This document shows positions 1 through 11,696 of a DNA stretch of 64,000 bases, piece by piece. Under the pieces are notes generated by a model. That model saw only the letters and a program-made list of their open reading frames with translations, was not told where the DNA came from and ran no database searches. Each line of letters begins with the position of its first letter. The first letter of the stretch is position 1. The DNA lies in assembly GCA_964057225.1 (NCBI GenBank), contig OZ059898.1:4588001-4652000 (forward strand), in the 5' to 3' direction. Position numbers and translations under genes: made by a program. The stretch is from Auanema rhodensis (lineage: Eukaryota; Nematoda; Chromadorea; Rhabditida; Rhabditidae).

Positions 1-946
1 GAGCACAACACCTTCTACGACCACCAGCACAACGTCTACGACGACTCCATTTACGACAACCAGCACAACGTCTACGACAACTCCATCAACGACAACGAGC
101 ACAACGTCTACGACAACTCCATCAACGACCACGAGCACATCGTCTACGACAACTCCATCAACGACAACAAGCACAACATCTACGACGACTCCATCTACGA
201 CAACGAGCACAACACCATCAACGACAACGAGCACAACGTCAACGACAACACCTTCTACGACCACCAGCACAACGTCTACGACGACTCCATCTACGACAAC
301 GAGCACAACTCCATCAACGACAACCAGCACAACGTCTACAACGACTCCATCAACGACGACAAGCACAACACCATCTACGACCACCAGCACAACGTCTACG
401 ACAACACCTTCTACGACCACCAGCACAACGTCTACGACGACTCCATCTACGACAACAAGCACAACTCCATCAACGACAACCAGCACAACGTCTACAACGA
501 CTCCATCTACGACAACAAGCACAACACCATCTACGACCACCAGCACAACGTCTACGACCACTCCATCTACGACAACAAGCACAACTTCATCAACGACAAC
601 CAGCACAACGTCTACAACGACTCCATCAACGACGACAAGCACAACACCATCAACGACAACGAGCACAACGTCTACGACAACTCCATCAACGACCACCAGC
701 ACAACGTCTACGACCACTCCATCTACGACCACCAGCACAACACCATCAACGACAACGAGCACAACGTCTACGACAACTCCATCTACGACAACCAGCACAA
801 CGTCTACAACGACTCCATCTACGACCACCAGCACAACGTCTACAACGACTCCATCTACGACCACCAGCACAACGTCTACAACGACTCCATCTACGACCAC
901 CAGCACAACGTCTACGACAACTACTTCCACGACGACAAGCAGGACG
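1..946 (+). repeat. Coding tandem repeat, 36-bp / 12-residue unit
   Basis: About 26 imperfect copies of a 36-base unit that encodes S-T-T-T-P-S-T-T-T-S-T-T and close variants. Some copies carry shortened units (for example around 200-250 and 390-420). The repeat continues off the left edge. Higher-order copies are visible: blocks around 240-330 and 400-500 are nearly the same, which suggests recent unequal exchange. It is part of the mucin-like coding exon and is expected to vary in copy number. Confidence 0.9.
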
Positions 947-3900
947 ACTTTATCGACACCATCTTCAGCATTGTTTACAACAACAGAATACCATGAAGAT
1001 GTATCAACTACCCCTAGTATGTTCAGAAATAGTTTTTTTCATTTATCAAATAGTTGTTTGAATACGTTTACATTATTATAGGAAGTGATTGCTGTCCATC
1101 CGGAGGGCTATGGTCAGAATGGACAACTAGTATGAACTGTTCTGATACATGTGGATCGTGTGCACAACGTTATTATACAAGAACATGCCTTTCTGATAGC
1201 TTAACATGTCCTTGCACGTAAGAACTTCAAGAATTGTGCTCACAGTTATTTCTCATTCTAGTGGTGTATCAGGAAAATGGAAGAATTGTAATATTAATAT
1301 ATGTTATTATCCGCGTTTAACATGTTGCAATGGATATAAATTAACCGTTATTAATGGTAAACATACATGTGGACCTCAGGTTATCAAAGTTTGAAATTGA
1401 TCAAGTTTTTCTTGAATTTCAGCCAACGGAAGATGAAGGTAATGATATGGAGAGTTGTTGTCCATTAAATGGTTATTGGGCTCCATGGAAGGAATGGAGT
1501 GCGTGTACTGGTGGAGATTGTGGCAGAGTATTCATAATCAATCAGAGTTTCTTTCATTCAATAATTTCTTTTGCAGTGTGGTAAAGCTGTGCGTTCACGT
1601 ATATGCTTATCTACCTCATACAACTGCCCATGTCAAGGTGATGCAACTGAAGAACGTACTTGCCGTACATTGGCTACATGGTCCAATTGGAAAGTATGTT
1701 TAGCGTGTTCATCTAACTGCCAAACTCATTTTATTTGTTTCTAGGAATCAGAAGCTTGTCCTTCTGGATCATGTGGATCATGCCATATGAGAACATTGAC
1801 ACGAACTTGTAATAAAGAAAATGGGTGTGCATGCCTGTAAGTGAAAATGATGTGTTTCTTTTTCAATTTTTCTGAATTTTTCAAGCGGTTCCTCAGAAAA
1901 ACAAGAAATATGTAATCCTGCACCATGTAGTGGCAATGCTACGACAAACAGTACATACGAATGTTGTAAAGATTTTAATATAACTGTAATAGATGGTTTC
2001 AGAACATGTGGGCCATTGGTATATTATACTTCATTATTTGTTTTTTATATATAAATATTATAGATTACACCTCAATCTGATCCTGAATTGGCTATGTGTG
2101 GAGAAGCAAATCCAGATTGTTGTGTAATTGGTGGAGTATGGACTGAATGGTCTTCTGGAGATTCTTGCTCTGATACATGTGGTTTTTGTGGAAATACAAC
2201 AAGAACACGCTACTGCATTTCAGAAGATTGGAATTGTCCATGCAGGTAGAACAGAGCTGTATATCAAATATAATTTCAAATTTTCATATAATTTAGTGGC
2301 CCATCAACAAAAGTGGGAGAATGTAATTCAGCTATATGTTTATTCCCACGTCCATCATGTTGTGGCAACCGCAAAAAAGTTATTATCAATAATTATCCCC
2401 AATGCTCACCAGCTGTAAGTTTGTTTGTTTTTTGTTTGAATTGATAATTTTGAATAATTTGATAGGATGATACTGATCCCCTACCATCAGACCTATGTTG
2501 GACAGGATGTTGTCCAGCTGCTGGAGGATATTGGTCTGAATGGTCATCAGGCACAGCCTGTTCGGATACTTGTGGATCATGCGGCAAAACAAATCAATAT
2601 AGAACATGCTTGACAGAGCAGTATAACTGCTCATGTAGGTACGTAAACTTATTGCTCTTTTCTAATTAAATTACTAATTTTACTTATTTCAAGAGGAGCT
2701 TCTACTCGTGAAATCAATTGTAACATTGGAGTATGCTATTATCCAAGATTAACATGCTGTGAGCCCTACACTAATGCTGTAATTAATGGAAAACATGCTT
2801 GTGGACCCCAGGTTTATCATATATATTTTAATTTTTAAAATATATTTATATATTTAAGCCTAATTATACAACAGTATATTCACCATATGATCCATATTGT
2901 AATATAACATGTTGTCCACAAAATGGTTTATGGTCAGAATGGATAAGTACACCAAATCAATGTTCTGATTACTGTGGATCATGTGGTAATATAACCAAAA
3001 CAAGAACATGCCTATCAGAATCAGATGGGTGTCCATGCATGTAAATATTATTTTTATTTTAATTAAATAATATTAATTATTTATATTTTAGTGGACATTC
3101 TCAAGAGATCAGTCAATGTAATACAGGTGTATGTTATTATCCTCGATTATCATGTTGTCCAGGATATTCAGCAATGGTGATCGATGGAGTTCATTCATGT
3201 GGGCCATTAGTAAGTTTCATTTTAAAGATAATTAACTATATAAAATATGATTAAAGCCAAAGAAACTGGAAATAGAGCCATATATAAACAGTTGTGGAGT
3301 TAGCTGTTGTCCAACAGATGGTAATTTTATTTATAAATAAATAAATATTTATTTAATTATTAAAATAATAAGGTATATGGGGTGAATGGACAGTTAAAAT
3401 ACCATGTAATGATACATGTGGAGCTTGTGGAATAGAAGTTCGAACACGTAAATGTTTATCATTACAATATGGATGTGATTGCACGTTAGTATAATATTTT
3501 ATTATTTATTATTATTAATAATAATATATAATTTAAGTGGAGATAATACTATAAATGAAATATGTGCAATTGAAATATGCTTATTCCCTAAACCATCTTG
3601 CTGTCCTGGTTATACTAAAGTATAAAATTGTTTTTATTTGTAATTTACTCATTTTTTTATTTAGAAACTCGACACTGTTAATAGAGTATTTACATGTGGA
3701 CCACTACCGGTTACAAAAAAAATTGACCCTCAGCCAACAACTTGTTGTGATCCAGGTTTTGCTCTACATTATTCGATTTTAATCCAATGGTATTAATTTC
3801 AGAAGGAAATGGTTTATGGAACGAATGGAAGCCTTGGACTACATGTACAGCATCTTGTGGATTGTGTGGAACACAGACTAGAAACAGAACTTGTGCATCT

Positions 3901-4446
3901 GAAGCTTACGGTTGTCCCTGCGTGTAAGTAAAAATCATATTTAATTTAAAATTCATATATTTTATTTGAAATTTTTTTATTTTAGCGGTAAAAAGATTGA
4001 ATCAATGCCATGTGGAAAGCCTATATGTTCTTCTGGTGCAAAATGTTGTGGATCTTATCATGTAGATATAGGATATGATGGCATAGAATTCTGTCAAATT
4101 AATCCAGTAAATTATAAAAATAATTATATATAATATTAATAAAATTGAAGCCATCAACATGTGTTGGCACTTGGACAACATGGGAATCTCATACTGGAGC
4201 TGTATGTAATGATACTTGTGGACTCTGTGGTGCAATACCTCAATATCGTTATTGTTGGCCATCGGGATGTAAATGCAGGTAATAATATATATTTATTTAA
4301 TCATTTATATATGATAATAATAATAATTTAGTGGACCATTTCAACAACATTCACCATGTGCTGAAATAATTTGTACATCCCCTAGACTATCTTGTTGCCC
4401 TCCATATACAAGGAAAGTTGTTAATAAGAAGATAGTATGCGCTTAA
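1..4446 (+). CDS. Secreted mucin-like / thrombospondin-1-like repeat protein (5' end missing)
   Basis: The 3' part of a large extracellular protein; the start lies outside the window. Reading frame 2 of bases 2-1016 encodes an uninterrupted Thr/Ser/Pro tract without cysteine, typical of a heavily O-glycosylated mucin stalk. A 65-bp intron (1017-1081) leads into eight Cys-rich modules. A typical module has CCP-x-GG-x-WSEW, then C-x-DTCG-x-CG, R-x-R-x-C-L, CPC, CN-x(3)-C-x-x-PR-x-x-CC and a closing CGPQ/CGPL. WxxW followed by C and CG and then RxRxC is the thrombospondin type-1 signature; WSEW could be C-mannosylated. Each module has a phase-2 intron just after the CxC motif, and most have a phase-0 intron after CGP. 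Module 2 holds an extra half module. The last module ends VVNKKIVCA and a TAA at 4444-4446. No membrane anchor is visible. A cuticle, egg-coat or matrix role is inference; I do not recognise a named orthologue. Confidence 0.8.
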
Positions 4447-5187
4447 AGAATGAAGCTAGTTTAGCAAAATCTAAGCGAGACCAATTTAACATAATTTTCT
4501 CAAATAATAGAAGCTTAGATGCTTCTTCGTTTAATAAAATACTACGTGTATATTTAGTTTTTCCACAAAACAAATGAAATTTTTATTTTATTTAATTAAA
4601 AATAAAAACAATACTAACAAAAATAATAATACTAATAATAATATTAATAATAATAATAAAATCATTGACGATAAATAAACAATTATTTTAAAAAAATTTT
4701 ATTTTAAGACAAATTAATAATAATAAAGAAATAAAAGAATATTATCATATATTATAATTTTAAAGTTTCAAAAAAAAAAACATTTTGTGATGGTCATCAT
4801 CATTTAAAGACTAAAATAAATGAACACTTCTATGACAATGTTTCGTGTCAATTATCTTTTTTTTTAAATGAAGTGGATGAACAAATAATATTTATATTCA
4901 TTATTCAAGTATTTGGTAATTATCAGCGTTAAACGAATCTGAAGTACAGCGAACATAGCTGAACATGATGTGCACGTTTCCAATGATGTTCATAGAATTT
5001 AAATCATTCACCAAAATAAACAAATAGACTTTAACACAAAAAAAAATTTGGTCAATGGGTACCTACTCAAATTTGAAAAGGACATACATAGAGTTCTCAA
5101 TTCAGTTCGTTTAGAGTTGCTTCAGGTGTCTGGTGATTATCGTTCTTCGCAGATCATCTATCTAAATCGTTGTTCTTCAAGACAATC
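4447..5187. other. Intergenic, AT-rich
   Basis: Spacer between the mucin/TSR gene and the macin-like gene. 4560-4790 is very A/T-rich with runs of AAT triplets and AATAAA-like signals that could end the upstream transcript. 4930-5187 is less AT-biased and probably carries the promoter or leader of the macin-like gene; a CTTCAG acceptor-like site lies near 5120. No open frame worth calling. Confidence 0.5.
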
Positions 5188-6377
5188 ATGCTGTTCAGAG
5201 TTATCGTGCTTCTTTTCGCTATATTTCATCTCATCGGTATATTTCGCTTTTCCTTTTTTTCTAATTAATTGAACAATAATTTAATGGGAAAAAAATCGCC
5301 GGATATACTAATATTACAATGTGTTTCTATAAATATCAAATTATATTCATTTTTATCATGAAATATCATTGAACTTCGATTGATAGATCAAAGTGTTATG
5401 GACGATTCACTTTGAAATTGCTGTCAGTGAATATAAGAAGAGTATAATATATGAATATAATTATATAACTATATATAAATATAATCACATATATATATAT
5501 ATATATATATAATTAATATATATATATATATTATCGATTAATTATTTTTAATATTTATAGAAGGAGGATGTTATCCATCTGGTTCACGTTGTGTACCTGA
5601 GCGTCCATTTCAAACAGCTATAGCTTGGAATTCTTGTCAACAGTACTGTAATAAGTGTAAAGGAGTAACTGTAGGAGATTGTGAACGTGTCTTTACACCA
5701 TTATGTGATGGAAAATATCAGTGCAAGTCAGTCTATATCATTAATTTTCTAAAATATTTTGAGTTTTTTCTGCAACAAAATTGATAAAATTCTGATTAAA
5801 ATGAGGATAACGAAAGACTAACTATATACAAATAATAATGAAAATGCTATATTTTTAAATAAACAAATAAAGTTTGTTTGAGTGAGTGAATGAAAGAGTA
5901 AGATAGTAAATAGTAAAAAAAAAACTTTAAAAGTGAAACATATCTTCATTAAAGAAATTTGAAATGTACACATATTTATACATATATATATATATATATA
6001 TATATATTATGATTATTTAAAATATATTATTAATTATATTTTTCAATAAAAGAATATAATAACTTAAGAAAATTCTTATTTACATATATATATATATATG
6101 TATATTGTACTCTAAACAAACTATATAAAGTTTATATATACTTAAGTATTAAAAAAAACTAAAAATACAATAAAATTGATAACTTTGCAAATGGAAATTT
6201 GTTATTTTATTCTTCTTCAAATTTCCTCATTGTATATATTACTATTAATAATAATACCAATAAATATATTTTCTTTTTATATATTTTGTAAAAAAAATAT
6301 GTTTTAGATGTTCCGGAGAAAAAATTCCCGTAAGCGCTAATATCATTGAACGAGCAACTTGTCAATTAGGCGTTTGA
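5188..6377 (+). CDS. Macin-like secreted cysteine-rich peptide
   Basis: Three exons (5188-5236, 5561-5726, 6308-6377) give a 94-residue protein. Residues 1-16 (MLFRVIVLLFAIFHLI) are a clear signal peptide. The mature part has ten cysteines. It opens GGCYPSGSRC, followed by W-x-x-CQQYC, CKG-x(4)-GDCERV, LC and YQCKC. This order and spacing (CY-x-S-x-SRC, W-x-x-C-x(3)-C, G-x(3)-G-x-C-x-x-V, C, YQC-x-C) matches the macin family of antimicrobial peptides (theromacin, neuromacin, hydramacin), which have a cystine-stabilised alpha-beta fold. The Trp before SRC in typical macins is Gly here. Introns are phase 1 and phase 2; exon lengths sum to 285 bases. It would be secreted and could act in innate defence. 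That function is inferred from the fold pattern only. Confidence 0.72.
5490..6100. repeat. (AT)n tracts inside introns of the macin-like gene
   Basis: Runs of alternating TA occur at about 5490-5531 (intron 1, just before exon 2), 5980-6006 and 6078-6100 (intron 2). They are ordinary dinucleotide microsatellites and explain the unusually long introns of this small gene. Confidence 0.8.
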
Positions 6378-6677
6378 TTATATTGTTTTGATAATGTTAT
6401 TGATATTGTTTATTTATTTATTTATAAATTATAATTATAAAAATAAATTATTGTTATTTTTTAAATTTATTTTTAAGATATATATATATCTCTCTTTAAA
6501 GCATAATAGATATAGGGAAACAGCACTTTTCGCTTTTTCTGAAAAAAAAATCAAGTTAGCTATGATAGTTGTCACAGATGTCACAATTGTCTTATTCTAT
6601 TTATAGAACTTTTGTCTTATAATTTGATAATTTCTGTCTGATATTTTCTTCAATTGGAACAGACAAAATACCATTCC

Positions 6678-6679
<2 letters not shown>

Positions 6680-6743
<64 letters not shown>
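6680..6743 (+). repeat. (CT)n microsatellite
   Basis: About 32 perfect CT units on the + strand, followed by a T-rich tail. Similar but shorter CT tracts lie at 8160-8210, 24645-24693 and 28244-28283. Confidence 0.95.
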
Positions 6744-6746
<3 letters not shown>

Positions 6747-8169
6747 TTTATTATACTGATTAGAATGTTTTTTTTTTGAAAATTTTGATATTGTACCAGG
6801 AAACTCTATTAAGACTTGATTTCAATTATTCAATTAAACAATTGTCTTAATTTATATTTTAAATGTTTCACTATTATTAAGTTGTAAAATAATGTTTTTA
6901 AAGTATGAAAAGTTCATTTCTCAGTGTTTCCGTCATGAATTGAACCAAACTAACTGGTTTCAAATGTTTCACTTAAAAAGTTAATTATAACTTGATATAT
7001 TTCATGAAATATAATTCAAATAACATTACAATATACATTTTTCCTCGATTTCCATGTATTTAATATGAAATGAACTGAAACATTTTCTTTTAAACTTAAA
7101 AGAGATCAACAAATAATATTTTCCAGCAAATTGACATCTATAAACTTTCATTTTTAATGGAAAATGATATACTATAATAGATGAAATGTCTCATTAGATT
7201 AGATTGTTGAATAGATCCAAATGATTTTTAAAATCATTTAATGATATTGATAAAATCTTTATTTAAAATGTAAAAGATTTATAAAACATCTTTTTATTTT
7301 TATTAGAAAACATAATAAACTTTTATTTAATTCTGCAATTAGCGTTTCAAAACATATTTTTCTAAACTTAAATCATGTTCTAATACTTGTTGAGAAAACA
7401 GGCGAAGAATTGGGGAAAAGGGGGGGGGGGGTGGAGGAGTGGGGATTTCCCTTCAGTTACTACAACACTGAAATCTTTTTGTTATCCTGTTTATTGTTTT
7501 TGTTTTCTTATATATATATATCTTCCTTTTTTTTATTATTAGTATTAAAACTACTATAGTATTATAGATTTCAAGATTTATATATATATTTAAATCTTTA
7601 AATCTATGATTTCAATTCTAATAATAGAAAAAGCAAAAGAATAGATATATATTGAATAAAAGACTAAATATGATACGATAGATAATAGAAAATGAACTTT
7701 GAATTGTCTAGAAAACAATCAAAGATTTCTGACGCCTTCGTACATGCACCATATTTCTTAGTCCGGAAGAAATGAATATCATGATAACCTTAAGGTCTGT
7801 TATATTTCCACATGATCTTTACTTCTTATACTTTGATATACTAAGAACATTCTTGTGAAAAACGTAAATAATAAGTTATGAATCACATTATTATGATAAT
7901 GGCGCTTAAGATTTTATTTACATTGGTTTGGAAGAAAAAAAATTGATTCATTTCGTCGTCAATCCTACAGAATCTATGTGTGGGTGGCTGAATTCGACGA
8001 ATCATTAGTCAATCATGCAGCCTCGTCATAATATCATTTATTTCTCTCGTTATTCTGATCGCTCACAGTTTTCCGATCATTTCTTCGCAAGACTTTTAAA
8101 AGTCGAATGTCATCTCTTTCAAGTTGATTATCTTTCATTTCAATGATTTCTATGTTCTCTCTGCTTATC

Positions 8170-8200
<31 letters not shown>

Positions 8201-9021
8201 TCTCTTTCTTTTCTTTCCATTTATCTTATACCCTCATCCTTCTACTATTACTCTAACTTTTTCTATTTATCTTTTAATCTGTTTTCGTTGTTTGATGTAA
8301 TAGGATTTACAGCTGTATGTGAATGGTTCATGTGTGTGCCATCCCTCCCTCTATCTTTAAAAATCATTCTTTTCATTTTCATCTTCTTCTTTCTAAAGAT
8401 TATGTTGCTTTCAAAAATCATTCAATCAAGTTGTCTTTAACATATACACTTATTACTAATATTAATATTTCAACATTTCCATAAGCATCACCAAGTTCGC
8501 TTAAGACCAATTGCATGGCCGAGTTTTCATTATTCGAACTCTTCCGGTCCTATTATCTTTGACGCCATTTCCGGTAATCAGTTCGCCATCTGCTTTTGTG
8601 ACTCCGCCCAATTCTTGTTGGCCATCTCTGTCTATATATATATATATATATATATGTAATACATATTTGTATATATATACATATATACATATATAAACTG
8701 TCATATGCTGAATATGCTGACTCGACTCGTGCTGCACGTAAAGTACCGTAACCCTCTACGACCCCCCAACCCTATACAATTTTAATTATTACAATGAACT
8801 AGTTTCACTTTTTCTTGTGAAACTTGGACATAGACCCCCTCGTACATAATGTCAGTTTAGCTACTTATATGTCCCATTCTAACACTTTCTTCTATTGATG
8901 ATAAAACCATCCTCTTCTAAGATTAGATTATAGATCTTCATCTTTTCTTAATTAATAATGTATTTCTGTTTTCTCGTTCTTCCCATCTTCAAATTTAAAT
9001 TTAAATGATATCATATGTCTA

Positions 9022-9029
9022 TGTTTCAG
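9022..9029 (+). promoter_or_regulatory. Candidate trans-splice acceptor (outron end) before the methyltransferase start
   Basis: A canonical nematode acceptor (TGTTTCAG) 28 bases upstream of the ATG at 9058, at the end of a pyrimidine-rich stretch. It could accept a spliced leader or join an upstream untranslated exon; the sequence alone cannot tell which. Confidence 0.45.
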
Positions 9030-9057
9030 TTCTATACACCCTGGAGACTATCTGAAA

Positions 9058-11696
9058 ATGGTTGTCAGCGTACCTCCAACCCATCCTTCTGCCCCAAAAA
9101 CTTCTGAACTTCGTACAGAGTCTGGCTGCGTAATTCGCTACGTTGCTCCTGCTGGCATGAATCTACCATCTTCTACCTACGAGAATAATGTAAGTAATTT
9201 ACCTCATTTGAAACATTGAAGTCATTATAATTACTGAATATTCGCTTTTCTAGGACATCTACTTTGCTGGTAACACAGGAAAACGTCGCGTTCACGCTGA
9301 CGGTAAGTTCTTGTAGAATTTTCTGCCTACAACATGTTTGTTCTGGAAAATTCTACAGAATTTTAATCTCATTCTACCGTATACTTCAGTTTTTTAGTCT
9401 AAACACACTTTCTTAGAACGCCTGCCAGCTTATTATACACTACTTTTCTACTTTTCCTAGAATAGTAGTTAAATAGAATTGATTGTTCTAAGATCATTCT
9501 TATTTACTTGATTCTTAAACATTTCCTCAAGCGCTTTTCTCTCTTTCCTTCTTGTTTTCCGTGTTTTCTCTTACCGAAAACTATATCATGGGTTTCTATA
9601 TTATCTATAGCATCTTTAAGTGTTTGTCAACAATCTTTAAAGATTTTCTGTTGTTACACCGGTTTCTCTCATTATTCGCTTTGTGTCTTCCACTCCTCCT
9701 ATTTTCTTTTCATCCATCATTCCATCGTTTTTAACTTATCCAGACTTTGTAATCAAAAAAATCAAGAAATACAATAATATAAGAACTAGATGAAATATCT
9801 TTATTCATCACACATCTTAAAGACCAGAAGTAATGGAAATAAAATGAAAATTTGTTTGTTCTATTGATAATATTTCAAAAAATAATATTATGAAAAGAAT
9901 TTGTTCCTCCTTTTTCTAAACTATTTCATTTATTTTCATTTTTATGTTGGTCTTACCTTTGTCAATTTTTTTCATCCAAAGCATTCGAAAGAATTCACTT
10001 CTACTTTCTTTCCTCTCTCTCTATCTCTCTATCTCTCTATCTATTTCCCTTTCTCTCTGAACTTCATATCTATTTCCTTTGATATTAGTTTATTTTAAAA
10101 ATTAATTTTATTATCAGCATTTATAGATGAAGGATCCGATTCTGAACAATGGGGAAGCCTCATATGTTTGGTTCAAACAATTGATGCCATCGTTGGAATG
10201 GAAATGGAAACTCATATTTTTGTAGGCAAAAATATTTTGGAGGTAATTGATTTGAGTAATTTAAAAACAAAAAAAAATTCTTAGATTGGAGCTCCTACTG
10301 GATTAATTTCTGTCTATGCATGGCAAAATGGTGCTTCAGAATTATCAGTTCATAATATGGTTTGTTGTATTTTTCATCTATGAAAATATCTTTCTTTCTT
10401 AATCAAATAAGTTTTTTTTTTCAAAAGAAATATTTTTAGAGAAATAGTAAACTTGCAAATGAATATGATAAATGATTATAAGAATATATTTGACAGATAA
10501 CTAACTATAAATAGAATATTTTTAAGATGAAGAATAAGGTTTAAAAAATGTTGGATAGGTTTGTGTAATTAATCTTTGATCAATTTAATCATTTTTGTAT
10601 CTATTTTAAAGTTTCGTGAGGTCTTAATCTATTTAAACTCTTTTAAAATCAAATTGATTGCTTCTGCTTTTGTGTAAAGCTAATGAAACAATATTTCCTT
10701 GTTATGTTTCTATGATAGAATATTCTATTTTTCGAAATTGCTGGTTAGAAACAAGCTAAAGGTCATACATCATGTTGTTTCTAATGTGTTGTTCACGTGA
10801 AACACACAATTATCTTAGAACATTAAAACATCTTAATCTCTTAAGCTTATAATATTTCAAATGAAAATTTTAAAAAAGATTTAAATAATATTTTTCTTAC
10901 AGGATTCATCGAACTATAATTACTACACCAAATTAACTTTGCAACAGAATAATATTCCTATGAATAAGTGCAAATTCAGTAATGGTGATCTCAAGGCTCT
11001 AAAGAAAGCGTTAGGCGGGAAAAAGTAAGTTTATCCTTATTTAACTTTCAACTAGCAAGTGATTGATTAGTGAACTATTGTGTGATAATTACTAAAATTC
11101 TTTAATTTTGTAAAAATGGCCACGATTTAAGAAAAACATAAACATATTTTTATTTTCATGTTGTATATCTTGTAGGTTTGATGTAATTTTGGCTTCTGAC
11201 TGGCTAAACTGCGACAAAACTGATTTCCAGATGATTCATGATATCATTGATGAGGCCTTGGACGACAATGGCATTTGGTTTGTTTCTTTTTTCGCTTTAC
11301 AATTGCTATTTTCATTATTTCAGTCTTATTTCTACTCAATTACATTATTTTTTCCACACTGACAGCTCTTTGCCTGATTTTCTTTCCATCGTGAAGCACA
11401 ACAAGAAGCTCGATTACATTGAACGATTTTCGTCTCCACGTACGGATATCAACCAAAGAAAGGTTCGTTGATTCAATAAGATTCATTTTATTGATTAAAT
11501 TAAAATATAAACATCTTTAAAAAGACATTAAATGTCTATTTTACTTATGATGAAATAACACACCAATTTGACCTTCTTCATATAGAATAACTTTATTTTG
11601 GAAAATTGTCAGCTATTCAACTAAGACTTGTCAATCTAATAATCTAACATGATTTTACTTTTTTAGGTCATTCAATTGACGCGATCTCTTTTCTAA
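9058..11696 (+). CDS. Class I SAM-dependent methyltransferase (family-16 / lysine-methyltransferase-like)
   Basis: Eight exons: 9058-9189, 9254-9302, 10118-10242, 10285-10359, 10903-11024, 11176-11277, 11366-11462, 11667-11696; total 732 bases, 243 residues. Motif I is visible around residues 99-113 (ILEIGAPTGLISVYA), the glycine-rich loop that binds S-adenosylmethionine. The later KFDVILASDWL segment corresponds to the D-x-I-x-x-S/A-D motif of the METTL21/CAMKMT group (post-I/motif IV region). No DPPY motif of N6-adenine enzymes is seen. The start was chosen as the first ATG after an acceptor at 9029. The protein probably methylates another protein in the cytosol or nucleus; the substrate cannot be read from sequence. 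Introns 2 (815 bp) and 4 (543 bp) are long for this locus. Confidence 0.75.

Larger units (their letters stand above)
6378..9057. other. Long non-coding tract upstream of the methyltransferase gene
   Basis: No coding exon found on either strand. The + strand is rich in T and C, especially from about 7900. Contents: an AATAAA-like signal near 6437 for the macin-like gene, a (CT)n microsatellite at about 6680-6743, a G run at about 7420, CT-rich sequence at 8160-8210, and (TA)n at about 8633-8693. Bases 8490-8630 and 8700-8780 are less AT-rich than their surroundings and are candidate promoter sequence. Confidence 0.5.

Noticed and set aside
1..946. Regular direct repeats that could be read as a CRISPR-like or satellite array
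   Set aside because: The unit is 36 bases, keeps one open frame throughout, has no unique spacers, and encodes a Thr/Ser/Pro tract joined by splicing to a secreted protein.
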